NCBI RefSeq assembly: GCF_016907365.1
Contig: NZ_JAFBBV010000001.1
Span: 3,782,001 to 3,846,000 of the forward strand
DNA: 64,000 nt
Direction of reading: 5' to 3'
Source of the DNA: Oerskovia paurometabola
Lineage (GTDB): Bacteria; Actinomycetota; Actinomycetes; Actinomycetales; Cellulomonadaceae
Part shown: positions 46,055 through 55,182 of the stretch, piece by piece
Layout: each line of letters opens with the position of its first letter
Numbering within the stretch: the stretch's first letter is position 1
The notes under the pieces: model-generated
The model's database searches: none
What the model was told of the DNA's origin: nothing
Seen by the model: the letters and a program-made list of their open reading frames with translations, nothing else
Made by a program: the position numbers and the translations under genes

Positions 46055-46741
46055 TCAGTCGATGCTGCCCGCGGGACGGAAGACGATCGACGAGGCGCGG
46101 TCGTTCATCGACCCGAGCGTGGCGCAGAAGGGGACGCAGTTCGTCGAGGTGCCCTTGACGTAGTTCTCGAGGTCGTAGAGGGTCGCCCAGCACTCGGCGT
46201 ACGCGTTCAGCGAGCTGATGTTGTTGTTGAACAGGTAGTCCGACAGCCGGGGGAAGCCGTACGTGTTGCCGGTCCTGCACCCGGTGCCGCCGTTGCTCCA
46301 GAAGACCTTGTTGCCCCCGGTGTGGTTGGCCCCCTTGTACGCGACGCCCAGCATCATGGTCGCCCCCGGTGCCGCGGCGGTCGCGCTCGGGCCGGCGGCG
46401 CGGGACTGTGCCTGCGCCGCCTGGGCCGACTGCTCCTGGGCGAAGGCCTGCAGGGCCGCGGGCTCGCCGGCCTCGATCGCGGGGTCGGTCACGGGCACGC
46501 CCGTCGCGGCCTCGATGGCCTCGCCGAACGAGTCGAAGCACTCGACCGTGGGTGCGGGCGTGAAGGCGATGTCCTGCCCCGCCGGGGTGGGCTGGGCGAT
46601 GACCGAGCAGACGTCCTCCTCGGCAGCGAACGACTTCGACGTGAGGTCGGGTCCGTCGGCGAGCGCGGGGGTCGCGCTCAGCGCCCCGACGACCAGGAGA
46701 GCCGCGGAGACGGCTGCGATGCGGGTCGAACGACGTGACAT
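46055..46741 (-). CDS. Secreted Cys-rich protein, beta/gamma-crystallin or peptidase-inhibitor I36-like
   Basis: The 228-residue protein has a clear signal peptide (MSRRSTRIAAVSAALLVVGALSATPALADG). The mature start GPDLTSKSFAAEEDVCS repeats the motif of the divergent protease. An Ala/Gln-rich linker (about 100-130) precedes a C-terminal domain with Cys residues at CRTG, ECWA, NCVPFC. The ending ATLYDLENYVKGTSTNC...MNDRASSIVF fits the crystallin-like Greek-key pattern seen in I36 metalloprotease inhibitors. AAGGAG precedes the ATG. An inhibitor or protective partner for the subtilase is my inference. Confidence 0.7.
   Translation of the reverse strand: MSRRSTRIAAVSAALLVVGALSATPALADGPDLTSKSFAAEEDVCSVIAQPTPAGQDIAFTPAPTVECFDSFGEAIEAATGVPVTDPAIEAGEPAALQAFAQEQSAQAAQAQSRAAGPSATAAAPGATMMLGVAYKGANHTGGNKVFWSNGGTGCRTGNTYGFPRLSDYLFNNNISSLNAYAECWATLYDLENYVKGTSTNCVPFCATLGSMNDRASSIVFRPAGSID
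46632..46651 (-). repeat. 20-nt identical copy, secreted-protein side
   Basis: On the minus strand this encodes PDLTSK of the small secreted protein. It is identical to 47143-47162 of the divergent protease gene. Confidence 0.9.
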
Positions 46742-47031
46742 GGTGTGCTCCTTCACAGCGTGGGCCGAGCCGGCCGCTGCCCGCGGACGACGTCGACACG
46801 TGGGTGAGGACCGACTGCGAAACCTTGGTGTTCCGCGCCCCCGGACCGATCGTAGGGGGTCCCCTGCGTCCTGTCCTGGTTTGTCCCAGCTGCCCCGACG
46901 TTCGCGTGGCGCGCGGGAGCGGGACTTCACCTATAGCGTGCAGGCACGGTCGTCTGCACACAGCCGTCGGCGACCACCACGGGGGAACCACCACGCACCT
47001 TCAACGCCACCGGTCCGTACCGGGGAAATGA
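46742..47031. other. Divergent promoter region of the secreted pair
   Basis: Plus-strand TATAGC/TAGCGT (46932-46939) is a likely -10 for the protease. Minus-strand TACGAT (46849-46854) is a likely -10 for the small secreted protein. No -35 or operator is convincing. Confidence 0.4.
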
Positions 47032-50000
47032 GTGTCGATGAAGCACCGTTCGTTGTTAGCTGCTCTCTCAGGACTGGCGGTGGTCGCAGCATCGACGCTG
47101 CCCGCCGCGTCCTTACCGTCCGATCCCGCCGGGCCCTCCGGCCCCGACCTCACGTCGAAGTCCGCGAGCTCGCTGTCCCCCACGGAGAGCGAGGCGGGCA
47201 AGGTCGCCCCCTCGCTCGCCGACTCCTCCGGGACCGTGACCGCGTTCGTCCAGCTCGACACCCCGTCCGGTGTGGACCTCGCTGACCAGGGCGCGAGCCC
47301 GGCGCAGGTCGAGGACAACCAGGCCGTCGTCGAGCGCCTCGCGGACACCGTCGTCCCCGCGCAGACGAACGCCCGCAGTGCCCGCGCCGCGGGTGCACCC
47401 CAGCAGGTGTCCGTCACGAGCAGGCTCGTCCCCGGCGTCGTCGTGACGGGTGACGCCGAGCAGGTCCGGGCACTGGCCGCCGACGACAAGGTCGTCACGG
47501 TCTACCGCATCATCCCCAAGACGCCCTCGAACAAGGGCACCGACGCGTTCACGCGCGCCCTCGAGGCCTGGCAGAGCACGGGCTACACGGGGCAGGGCGT
47601 CCGGATCGGGATCATCGACACGGGCATCGACTACACGCACGCGGGCTTCGGCGGCCCGGGCACGCAGGCCGCGTACGACGAGGCGTACGGCGTCAAGGGG
47701 CAGGGCCCCGTCCCCGCGGGGACGTTCGACGACGCCAAGTACCTCGGCGGGTACGACTTCGCGGGGTACGACTACGACGCGTCGGGCACCGTGCCGGGCA
47801 CGTCGCTGATCCCGACGCCGGACGAGAACCCGATCGACTCGCTCGACTCGATCGGCTCGGGTCACGGCTCGCACGTCGCGGGCACGACGGGCGGCTACGG
47901 CGTCCTGGCCGACGGGACGACGTTCGACGGCGACTACACGACCCTCACGGACATCTCCGACTGGACGGTCGGGCCGGGCTCGGCCCCCGAGTCGGGCCTG
48001 TACGCGCTCAAGGTCTTCGGCGACCTGGGCGGCTCGACGAACGTCGTGGTCGACGCGCTCGAGTTCGCGGCCGACCCCGACGGTGACGGTGACCTGTCCG
48101 ACCGGCTCGACATCGTCAACCTCTCGCTCGGCTCGGACAACAGCCCGGCCGACGACCCGGAGAACCTGTTCATCGACCAGCTCTCACGCCTGGGCACGCT
48201 CGCGGTGGTCGCGTCGGGCAACGCGGGCGACGTGACCGACGTGGGCGGCTCGCCGGGCAACGCCCGCACCTCCCTCACGGTCGCGAACTCGGTGGGCAAC
48301 ACCCAGACGTTCGACGGCGTCGAGGTCACGGCCCCTGCGGGCGTCGCGGGCTCCTACCCCGCGCAGAACTCGCAGAGCTACACGGGTTCGGTCGACGTGA
48401 CCGCGGAGGTCGCGTTCCTGGGCGCCACGGTCAGCGGGTGCACGCCCCTGACGCCGGCCCAGGCCGCCGCCACGGCGGGCAAGATCGCGTTCCTCTACTG
48501 GGACGACGACGACGCCACCCGGGCCTGCGGGAGCGCGACGCGGTTCAACAACGCGCAGGCCGCGGGCGCGGTCGGCGTCCTGCTGTCGTCCGAGCTCGAG
48601 GTCTTCGCGGCCGGGATCGCGGGCAACGCCGGCATCCCGGGCGCGCAGCTCACGGGTCCGAGCCACGACGCGCTGCGTCCGGCGATCGAGGCGGGCGGGG
48701 TCGTCCTGACGCTCGGCCCGTCGCTCGCGAACTCGTCGTTCGTCGAGATCCCCGCGATCGGGGACACGCTCAACGCGGGGTCGTCGCGCGGGGTGCACGG
48801 CTCGCTGGGCGTCGTGAAGCCCGACGTCGCCGCACCCGGCACGGGGATCTCCTCCGTGGCCTCGGGTCGTCTCACGCAGCCCGGCATCAAGTCGGGCACG
48901 TCCATGGCCACCCCCCACGTCGCGGGCATCGCGGCGCTCGTCAAGGAGGCCCACCCGGGCTGGAGCGCGCAGCAGGTCAAGACGGCCGTCATGAACACGG
49001 CCTCGCACGACGTGTGGACGGGCCAGGGCGGCACGGGCACGGCGTACGGCCCCGAGCGGGTCGGGTCCGGTCGCGTGGACGCGGTCGACGCGGTGAAGAA
49101 CTCGACCCTCGCGTTCTCGGCGCAGGACAAGGAGCTCGTCTCGGTGTCGTACGGGCTCGTGCCCGTGGCTGACAAGACCGTCACGGAGCGACGCACGGTC
49201 GACGTGCAGAACACGGGTTCGCAGGCCGTGAAGTACGCGGCGGCGTTCACGACGTCGAGCACCGCGGGGGGCGCGACCGTCACGGTCTCGCCCGCGAACC
49301 TCACGATCCCCGCGGGGCAGACCCGGACGGTCACGCTGACCCTGACGGCCGACCCGGCGACGCTCGCGAAGCAGCTCGACCCGACGTCGGCCGAGACCAC
49401 CTCGGGCGTGCCGCGCGACTTCGTCGGCATGCTCACGGGTCGCCTGGTCCTGACGCCGGAGTCGGGCAGCGAGCTGCGCGTCCCGGTCCAGGCCGCGCCG
49501 AAGCTCGTGAGCGACCTGACGGGCAAGGACGTCACGTTCCTGAACCAGGACACGTCGGCCGAGCTCGACCTCGACGGACGCGGCGTGGCCTCGGGCGGCT
49601 GGACGTCTCTCGTGGCGCCGTTCGAGCTCAAGGCGACGAGCCCGCGGCTCGAGGCGGACGCCGCCGAGGGCTCGTCGGCCTCGGCGGTCGCGTCGGGCGA
49701 CATCCGCGCGGTCGGCTTCACGTCGAGCGCACCGCAGTACGCGGCCGCGGGCGCCGAGCCTGGCGACGGCCGGATCGGCATCGGCGTGGCCATGGACGGC
49801 GACTGGGCCTCGCTCGGCGCGGTCATGTTCCCGTCGGTCGAGACCGACGTGGACGGCGACGGATCGGCCGAGTTCGAGACCGTGGTCCGCAAGTACAACG
49901 AGTCGGACCTGACCCTGGCGACCACGTACACGCTCAAGGACTGGACCGGTCCCGACGGCGAGGAGTACGGGGCGGGCGAGGGCGTGCTGCTCGAGCCGGT

Positions 50001-50667
50001 CAACTCGGTCTGGGCGGACGTCGACACGTCGGTCTTCGACAGCAACGTGCTCGTGGTGCCGATCGCGATCGCCGAGCTCGGCATCGAGCCGGGCACGGTG
50101 CCGTCGTTCACGGTCGCGACGTACTCGTACTACGGCACGCAGCCCGACCAGTCGATCGACCGGGTCGGTCCGTTCACGGGCGACCCGTACGACCCCGCGT
50201 ACTGGTTCAGCGGCGGTGGCCAGCTCCTGTTCGTGGGCGCCGACGACGCACCGCTCACGGTCAACCGGTCGGCGGCGGCCACCGAGGCCGGGACGGGCGA
50301 GCTGCTCCTGCTGCACCTGCACAACGCGAGTGCGGGCAAGCGCTGGCAGACGGTCGGGGTCCGGAACCTCGACGCGTCGGTCGAGCTCACGGTCACGGCG
50401 CAGTCGCGCTGCGTCGCGGGCAAGGCGCAGGTCGCGGTCCGGGCGGTCAACGACGGCGCCGCGAAGGCCGACGTCGTGGTCGAGACGCCGTTCGGGACCA
50501 AGACGTTCAAGGACGTCGCGCCGGGCAAGTCGGCCTCGCAGTCGTTCAGCTCGCGGTCGACCGCGATCGACGCCGGTACGGCGACGGTCACGGGCACCGC
50601 GGTCGTCGAGGGCGTCACGGTGACGACGCCCTACGAAGCCGGGTACGAGGCGATCAGCTGCGGCTGA
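47032..50667 (+). CDS. Secreted subtilisin-like serine protease with PA domain
   Basis: This 1211-residue S8 protease of the cucumisin/lactocepin-like group starts MSMKHRSLLAALSGLAVVAASTLPAAS (signal peptide), then SGPDLTSKS. An I9-type propeptide (about 55-165) follows. The catalytic domain has Asp196 (IGIIDTGIDYTH), His281 (GHGSHVAGTTG) and Ser624 (GTSMATPHVAGIAAL), with a PA-like insert between His and Ser (about 440-570). A fibronectin-like region (about 700-830) and a C-terminal beta-rich end complete it. No anchor or LPxTG is seen, so it is probably released. GTG start (GGGGA upstream); ATG at 47038 is possible. Confidence 0.93.
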   Translation: MSMKHRSLLAALSGLAVVAASTLPAASLPSDPAGPSGPDLTSKSASSLSPTESEAGKVAPSLADSSGTVTAFVQLDTPSGVDLADQGASPAQVEDNQAVVERLADTVVPAQTNARSARAAGAPQQVSVTSRLVPGVVVTGDAEQVRALAADDKVVTVYRIIPKTPSNKGTDAFTRALEAWQSTGYTGQGVRIGIIDTGIDYTHAGFGGPGTQAAYDEAYGVKGQGPVPAGTFDDAKYLGGYDFAGYDYDASGTVPGTSLIPTPDENPIDSLDSIGSGHGSHVAGTTGGYGVLADGTTFDGDYTTLTDISDWTVGPGSAPESGLYALKVFGDLGGSTNVVVDALEFAADPDGDGDLSDRLDIVNLSLGSDNSPADDPENLFIDQLSRLGTLAVVASGNAGDVTDVGGSPGNARTSLTVANSVGNTQTFDGVEVTAPAGVAGSYPAQNSQSYTGSVDVTAEVAFLGATVSGCTPLTPAQAAATAGKIAFLYWDDDDATRACGSATRFNNAQAAGAVGVLLSSELEVFAAGIAGNAGIPGAQLTGPSHDALRPAIEAGGVVLTLGPSLANSSFVEIPAIGDTLNAGSSRGVHGSLGVVKPDVAAPGTGISSVASGRLTQPGIKSGTSMATPHVAGIAALVKEAHPGWSAQQVKTAVMNTASHDVWTGQGGTGTAYGPERVGSGRVDAVDAVKNSTLAFSAQDKELVSVSYGLVPVADKTVTERRTVDVQNTGSQAVKYAAAFTTSSTAGGATVTVSPANLTIPAGQTRTVTLTLTADPATLAKQLDPTSAETTSGVPRDFVGMLTGRLVLTPESGSELRVPVQAAPKLVSDLTGKDVTFLNQDTSAELDLDGRGVASGGWTSLVAPFELKATSPRLEADAAEGSSASAVASGDIRAVGFTSSAPQYAAAGAEPGDGRIGIGVAMDGDWASLGAVMFPSVETDVDGDGSAEFETVVRKYNESDLTLATTYTLKDWTGPDGEEYGAGEGVLLEPVNSVWADVDTSVFDSNVLVVPIAIAELGIEPGTVPSFTVATYSYYGTQPDQSIDRVGPFTGDPYDPAYWFSGGGQLLFVGADDAPLTVNRSAAATEAGTGELLLLHLHNASAGKRWQTVGVRNLDASVELTVTAQSRCVAGKAQVAVRAVNDGAAKADVVVETPFGTKTFKDVAPGKSASQSFSSRSTAIDAGTATVTGTAVVEGVTVTTPYEAGYEAISCG
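47143..47162 (+). repeat. 20-nt identical copy, protease side
   Basis: CCCGACCTCACGTCGAAGTC lies here and, inverted, at 46632-46651. Each copy is right after the signal-peptide codons of its own gene. Confidence 0.9.
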
Positions 50668-50762
50668 CGCCTCGACCAGCCGGGCCTCGTCAGGACGGGA
50701 GCGTGCATGGGGCCGCTCCCGTCCTGACCGGGGACGCGACAGCACCCGGTGAACGGGACGAC

Positions 50763-50792
50763 GAAGGGCGCGACCCACGGGTCGCGCCCTTC
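50763..50792 (+). terminator. Terminator after the subtilase gene
   Basis: GAAGGGCGCGACCC pairs with GGGTCGCGCCCTTC (14 bp, two-base centre), followed by TGGTTT. This is a good intrinsic-like terminator for the protease gene. Confidence 0.8.
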
Positions 50793-50829
50793 TGGTTTCC
50801 CCGGGTGCCCGAGGGGCGCCGGGGAACCG

Positions 50830-50871
50830 TGTCAGAGCGAGCGTGGCCCCATGCTCACGCTCGTCCTGACA
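50830..50871 (-). terminator. Terminator-like inverted repeat after the ebo operon
   Basis: TGTCAGAGCGAGCGTG (50830-50845) pairs with CACGCTCGTCCTGACA (50856-50871) with two mismatches. It is 19 nt past the last operon stop. Its 15-nt core also occurs at 29494-29508. Confidence 0.55.
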
Positions 50872-50889
50872 AGTCCGTGCCGCGGCTCC

Positions 50890-52296
50890 TCAGACCTTCA
50901 CGCCGAGGTTCTGCATCTCGAGCACCAGGCCCTTGATCGCCGCGGCGGGCACCTGTCCCCCGCGCTCGACGAGCGCGGCGACCGACGCCGGGATCTCGGC
51001 CTCCGAGCACAGGATCAGGGGCGTGTCGGCCGCGGAGTCGGGCAGTCGTCCGTGCGTGCCGCGCACGTAGGAGGCGTCGAGCGGGACGGTGCTCATGGCG
51101 TAGCGCAGCCCGAGCTTCTTCTTGACGAGGTTCATGCCGGCCTTGGCCTTGGCGAGCGGGTCGGCCGGGTCGAAGAAGAGCTCGGCGGGGTCGTAGCCGG
51201 GCTTGCGGTGGATGTCGACGCCGCGTGCGTACTCGGGGGCACGGGCGTCGTCGAGCCAGTAGTAGTACGTGAACCAGGCGCCGGGCTCGGCGACCACGAC
51301 GAGGTCGCCCGAGCGCTGGTGGTCGAGGCCGTAGCGGGCCTGCGCCTCCCGGTCGAGGACCTCGTCGACGCCGGGCACGGCGCGCAGCAGGTCCTGCACG
51401 CGCGCGAGGCGCGACGGGTCGTCGACGTACACGTGCGCGACCTGGTGGTCGGCGACCGCGAACGCCTTGGACGTCCACGGGTCGAGCTGTTCCTTGCCGT
51501 CCTGCACGTAGACCTCGAGCAGCCCCTCGCGGCGCAGGATGCGGTTGAGGTGCACGGGACGGTTCGCCTCGGCGATGCCGTACTCGGAGACCACGACGAC
51601 CGCGACGCCGTTGTTGGCCGCGTCGTCGAGCAGCGGGGCGAGGACCGCGTCGAGCTCGGCCGCGGCGGCGTCGGCCTCGGGGGCGTCGGGGCCGAACCGC
51701 TGGAGGTCGTAGTCGAGGTGCGGCACGTAGGCCATGGTGAGCTCGGGCGAGTGGGTGCGCAGGACGTGCCGGGTCGCGTCGACGATCCAGGCCGAGGACG
51801 CGATCGCGGCGGTCGGGCCCCAGTAGGTGAACAGGGGGAACTCGCCGAACCGCCCGGTGAGCTCGTCGTGCAGCGCGGGCGGGCGGATGTACGCGTCGGG
51901 CGACTTGCGCCCGTCGGCGTGGTAGATCGGCCGGGGCGTGACGGTGACGTCGGTCGTGGCGCCCATGGCGTACCACCAGCAGACGTTCGCGGTGCGGTGG
52001 TCGGGGTTCGCGGCCCGGGCGGCCTCCCAGATCTTCTCGCCCGAGACGAGCTTGTTGTGCTGGCGCCAGAGGAACACCTCGCCGAGCTCGCGGAAGTACC
52101 AGCCGTTGCCCACGGCGCCGTGCTGGGCGGGGGCGAGGCCGGTCGTCATGGTCGCCTGGACGGTGCAGGTGACGGCGGGGAGCACGGTCGCGAGCTGGGT
52201 CTGCCAGCCGCCCGCGGCGAGCTGCCGCAGGCGCGGCATGTGGGCGAGGGCCTTCTCGGTGAGCCCGACGACGTCGAGCAGCAGCACGGGCTTCAT
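50890..52296 (-). CDS. Alkaline-phosphatase-superfamily hydrolase, EboF-like
   Basis: The 468-residue protein belongs to the nucleotide pyrophosphatase/phosphodiesterase group. It starts MKPVLLLDVVGLTEKAL, with the first metal-ligand Asp. LPAVTCTVQATMTTGLAPAQHGAVGNGWYF follows, with Thr as expected nucleophile. YVPHLDYDLQRFGP and VVVVSEYGIAEANRPVHLN carry later metal ligands. No signal peptide is visible. It is the last gene of the operon and overlaps the EboE-like gene by 4 nt (ATGA). In ebo clusters this member is the predicted phosphatase or phosphodiesterase step; the natural substrate is unknown. Confidence 0.85.
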   Translation of the reverse strand: MKPVLLLDVVGLTEKALAHMPRLRQLAAGGWQTQLATVLPAVTCTVQATMTTGLAPAQHGAVGNGWYFRELGEVFLWRQHNKLVSGEKIWEAARAANPDHRTANVCWWYAMGATTDVTVTPRPIYHADGRKSPDAYIRPPALHDELTGRFGEFPLFTYWGPTAAIASSAWIVDATRHVLRTHSPELTMAYVPHLDYDLQRFGPDAPEADAAAAELDAVLAPLLDDAANNGVAVVVVSEYGIAEANRPVHLNRILRREGLLEVYVQDGKEQLDPWTSKAFAVADHQVAHVYVDDPSRLARVQDLLRAVPGVDEVLDREAQARYGLDHQRSGDLVVVAEPGAWFTYYYWLDDARAPEYARGVDIHRKPGYDPAELFFDPADPLAKAKAGMNLVKKKLGLRYAMSTVPLDASYVRGTHGRLPDSAADTPLILCSEAEIPASVAALVERGGQVPAAAIKGLVLEMQNLGVKV

Positions 52297-53552
52297 GCGA
52301 GGACTCCTGAGGTCTGAGGGGTGGTGGTGGAGGACGCGGGCCCGGGCCCGAGCAGGTGCTCGGTGGCCCACCGCAGCTCGGCGGCGATCCCGGCGACGAG
52401 CGGTTCGACCGCCGACGGTGACGGGAACGCGGGCGAGCCGGGCGGCAGCACGGCCCACGTGTACGTCTCGACGTCGAGGTGGGCCTCGTGGCCGTGCGGC
52501 GCGGCGCGCACGGCAGCGACGGCGTCGCGCAGCACGTCGGTCGTCGCGGCCAGGGGCGGGGCGGGCTGGTGGTGCAGGGGCACGTGGAAGTGCACGCGCC
52601 ACGGCCCCTCCCCCGGCAGCCCGGGCGCCGCACCGGTGCCCAGGGCGTCGGGCAGGTCGTCGACGGGCAGCACGTCGCCGCCCGGGGCGAGCTCGCGCAC
52701 CTGGTGGATGTAGCGCTTCTCGACGAACTGCCCGACGGCGTCGCGAGCCCCCGGCGCGGACGGCTCGGCGAGGTGCAGCGCGGCCGAGGCCTGCACCTTG
52801 ACCACGCGCAGGCCGGCCCCCGTGATGCGCTCGACGGCCGCGGCCGGGGCGGCGAACGAGACCGCGAGGTGGCACGTGTCGAGGCAGACGCCCACGAACG
52901 CGGGGTCGATGCCTCCCGCCTGCTCACGAGCCCGACCTGCCGGGCCGGGTGCGAGCCGCGCCTCGAGCCACGTCACGACGTCCTCGACCGTGTCGAGCAC
53001 GCACCCGGGCTCGGGCTCGACGGCGACGCGCACGACCTTGCCCGTGCGGGCGGCGAGGTCGCGCAGCCCGGCCGAGAGGTCCTCGAACGCGCGCGTCGCC
53101 GCGGCGTCCTGGGCGGGCGACCACGCGACCCCGTCCGGCTCGCGCCACGCGAGCGGGAGCGTCGAGATCGACCCGTCCACGCCGTCGGGCAGGAGGGCCG
53201 CGAGGACCTCGGCGCACTCGAGCGTGTACGCGAGCCGCTCGGCGTCGGCCCAGGTGGGCGAGTAGACCGCGAGCTTGACGACGTCGTCGTGGAACCCGCC
53301 GTAGGGGAACGCGTTGAGCGTGTGCACCTGCAGCCCGTGCTCGTCGAGCGCGGCCCGCAGCCGGGCCATGTCCTCGGCCGCGCGCGGCGACGCCGAGAGC
53401 CGGTGCGCGAGCGCGGCCGGCAACCACAGCCCGACCCCGAGCACGTCGAGCCCCGCGGCCTCGCGCACGGGCCCGGCGTACCGCGCGAGCTGGTCGACCA
53501 CGCCGTCGAGGTCCTCGGCGGGGTGGACGTTGGTGCAGTACGAGAGCTGCAT
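52293..53552 (-). CDS. EboE-like TIM-barrel metabolite-traffic protein
   Basis: The 419-residue protein opens MQLSYCTNVHPAEDLDGVVDQL, the hallmark of EboE. It continues as a xylose-isomerase-like barrel: VHTLNAFPYGGFH, KLAVYSPTWADAERL, VAVEPEPGCVLDT, VGVCLDTCHLAVSFA, VKVQASAALHL and VHFHVPLHH. The repeated His/Glu/Asp at strand ends could bind a divalent metal. Its ATG shares one base with the TatD-like stop. The family is known by conservation and genetics in ebo clusters; the reaction is not known. Confidence 0.88.
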   Translation of the reverse strand: MQLSYCTNVHPAEDLDGVVDQLARYAGPVREAAGLDVLGVGLWLPAALAHRLSASPRAAEDMARLRAALDEHGLQVHTLNAFPYGGFHDDVVKLAVYSPTWADAERLAYTLECAEVLAALLPDGVDGSISTLPLAWREPDGVAWSPAQDAAATRAFEDLSAGLRDLAARTGKVVRVAVEPEPGCVLDTVEDVVTWLEARLAPGPAGRAREQAGGIDPAFVGVCLDTCHLAVSFAAPAAAVERITGAGLRVVKVQASAALHLAEPSAPGARDAVGQFVEKRYIHQVRELAPGGDVLPVDDLPDALGTGAAPGLPGEGPWRVHFHVPLHHQPAPPLAATTDVLRDAVAAVRAAPHGHEAHLDVETYTWAVLPPGSPAFPSPSAVEPLVAGIAAELRWATEHLLGPGPASSTTTPQTSGVLA

Positions 53553-54430
53553 CAGACCCGGGCCCCGCGCAGCACCGAGCTGCCCTCGTAGCTCGCGGTC
53601 GCGGCGGGGGCCTCGCCCTCGACGAACCCGGGCACGGGGTCGAGCAGCAGGTTCCCCGACTGCCCGTAGAACTCGACGGGGTTGCGCCACAGGACCTTGT
53701 CGACCTCGTCGTCGCTGAACCCGGCCGCGAGCATCGCCCGCCCGGTCTTGAGCGTCTTGAGCGGGTCCGAGCGTCCCCAGTCCGCGGCCGAGTTCACGAG
53801 CACGCGCTCGGTGCCGTGCTCGAGCAGGATCGCGACCATGCGGTGCTCGTCCATCTTGGTGTCGGGGTAGACCGAGAACCCCATCCAGGCCCCGGCGTCC
53901 TTGACGAGCGCGACGTTGGTCTCGTTGAGGTGGTCGACCACGACCATCCCGGGGGCGATCCCCGACTCGCGCACCACGTCGAGCGTGCGGTGGGTCCCGA
54001 CGAGCTTGTCGCGGTGCGGGGTGTGGACCATGACGGGGAGGGCCGCGTCGACCGCCATCGCGAGCTGGCGCGTGAACGCCTCGTCCTCGGCGGGCGTCAT
54101 GGAGTCGTAGCCGACCTCGCCGACCGCGACCACGCCGTCCTTGGCGAGGTAGCGCGGGATCTCGTCGAGCACCTCGGTGCAGCGCGGGTCGTTCGCCTCC
54201 TTGGGGTTGAGAGCGATCGTCGCGTGGTGACGGATGCCGAACTGCGTGGCCCGGAACCGCTCCCAGCCCAGCAGGGAGTCGAAGTAGTCGAGGAACGACC
54301 CGACGGTCGTGCGGGGCTGCCCGAGCCAGAACGCGGGCTCCACGAGCGCACGCACGCCCGCGGCGTACATGGCCTCGTAGTCGTCGGTCGTGCGGGAGGT
54401 CATGTGGATGTGGGGGTCGAAGATGCGCAT
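53552..54430 (-). CDS. TatD-family metal-dependent hydrolase, EboB-like
   Basis: The 292-residue amidohydrolase-fold protein starts MRIFDPHIHMTSRTTDDYEAMYAAGVRALVEPAFW, with the DxHxH metal motif. VGEVGYDSMTPAEDEAF carries the Glu ligand, and VMVHTPHRDK and VVVDHLNETNV carry His ligands. VLVNSAADWGRSDPLKT carries the late Asp. TatD relatives are hydrolases, some acting on nucleic acids. In ebo clusters this member (EboB) is assumed to act on the cluster's own metabolite. It shares single-base TGATG junctions with both neighbours. Confidence 0.88.
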   Translation of the reverse strand: MRIFDPHIHMTSRTTDDYEAMYAAGVRALVEPAFWLGQPRTTVGSFLDYFDSLLGWERFRATQFGIRHHATIALNPKEANDPRCTEVLDEIPRYLAKDGVVAVGEVGYDSMTPAEDEAFTRQLAMAVDAALPVMVHTPHRDKLVGTHRTLDVVRESGIAPGMVVVDHLNETNVALVKDAGAWMGFSVYPDTKMDEHRMVAILLEHGTERVLVNSAADWGRSDPLKTLKTGRAMLAAGFSDDEVDKVLWRNPVEFYGQSGNLLLDPVPGFVEGEAPAATASYEGSSVLRGARV

Positions 54431-55182
54431 CAGGCGTCCTTGCTGTGGTTCGCGAGAGAGGTCGGGGGTGCGGGGGTGAGCTCGGGCACGATGCGCGCGA
54501 CGTCGTCGGGCACGACGCGCCCCGCCGCCCGGCGCTCGGCCGCGAAGTCGCGGGCCATGCGCGCGAGCTCGTCGTCGGCGCGCTCGTCGAGCCCGGCGAC
54601 CGCGTCGAGGCTCACGCCCATGAACACGAGCTTGAGGACGGCGTGGCGCCACGCGTGGTCGTCGAGGTGCGCAGCCGCGAAGGGTCCGACGGCCGCCGCC
54701 ACGAGGCTCTGGTCGTTGGCCCGCAGCGCGTCGGCCGCGAGCGTGGTCCCGGCACGGACCACGGCGGGCGGCAGGGTGCCGCTGGGCTTCCCGGCGAGCG
54801 TCAGCGCGTCGAGCCCGCGCAGTACGCCCCGCCGCTCGGGCGTGTCCCCGCGCTGGTAGGTCTCGGTCAGGCGCGTCGCGAGGGACTCGCCGTCGGCGGG
54901 CAGGGCGCCCGCGAGCGCCACGACGAGGCGGGCGCGCGCGGCGTCGTCGAGCGTCCCGTGCAGGACCCCGGCGGGGTCCGCGCCCGGGTCCAGGGGCGTG
55001 CGTCCCACGGCCCGCCCGGCCCGCGCCAGGTGCCCGACGGCGGAGCCCGGGTCCGCGGCCACCTCGCCGCACGCCGCGGCCAGCCAGGCGGCCTGCTCGT
55101 CGGAGAGCAGGCCCACGAGGGCGTCGGGGTCGCCCGCGGTGGTCGGGCGGCCCGGTGCGTCGGTCAGGTCGGGGACGGTCAT
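54430..55182 (-). CDS. EboA-like protein
   Basis: The 250-residue, helix-rich protein has no recognised catalytic motif. EboA-type features are the C-terminal AWRHAVLKLVFMGVSLDAVAGLDERADDELARMARDFAAERRAAGR and the helical hairpins before it (ADALRANDQSLVAAAVGPFAAAHLDDH). EboA is the namesake protein of unknown function, perhaps a scaffold. Identification rests on this segment together with the adjoining EboB/C/E/F-like genes. Its ATG overlaps the previous stop by 4 nt. Confidence 0.78.
   Translation of the reverse strand: MTVPDLTDAPGRPTTAGDPDALVGLLSDEQAAWLAAACGEVAADPGSAVGHLARAGRAVGRTPLDPGADPAGVLHGTLDDAARARLVVALAGALPADGESLATRLTETYQRGDTPERRGVLRGLDALTLAGKPSGTLPPAVVRAGTTLAADALRANDQSLVAAAVGPFAAAHLDDHAWRHAVLKLVFMGVSLDAVAGLDERADDELARMARDFAAERRAAGRVVPDDVARIVPELTPAPPTSLANHSKDA

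Noticed and set aside
42831..46163. Very long open frame overlapping the P-type ATPase in another frame
   Set aside because: High GC creates stop-poor shadow frames. The composition (Arg/Gly/Pro/Ala) and lack of motifs mark it as non-coding, while the ATPase frame is unmistakable.
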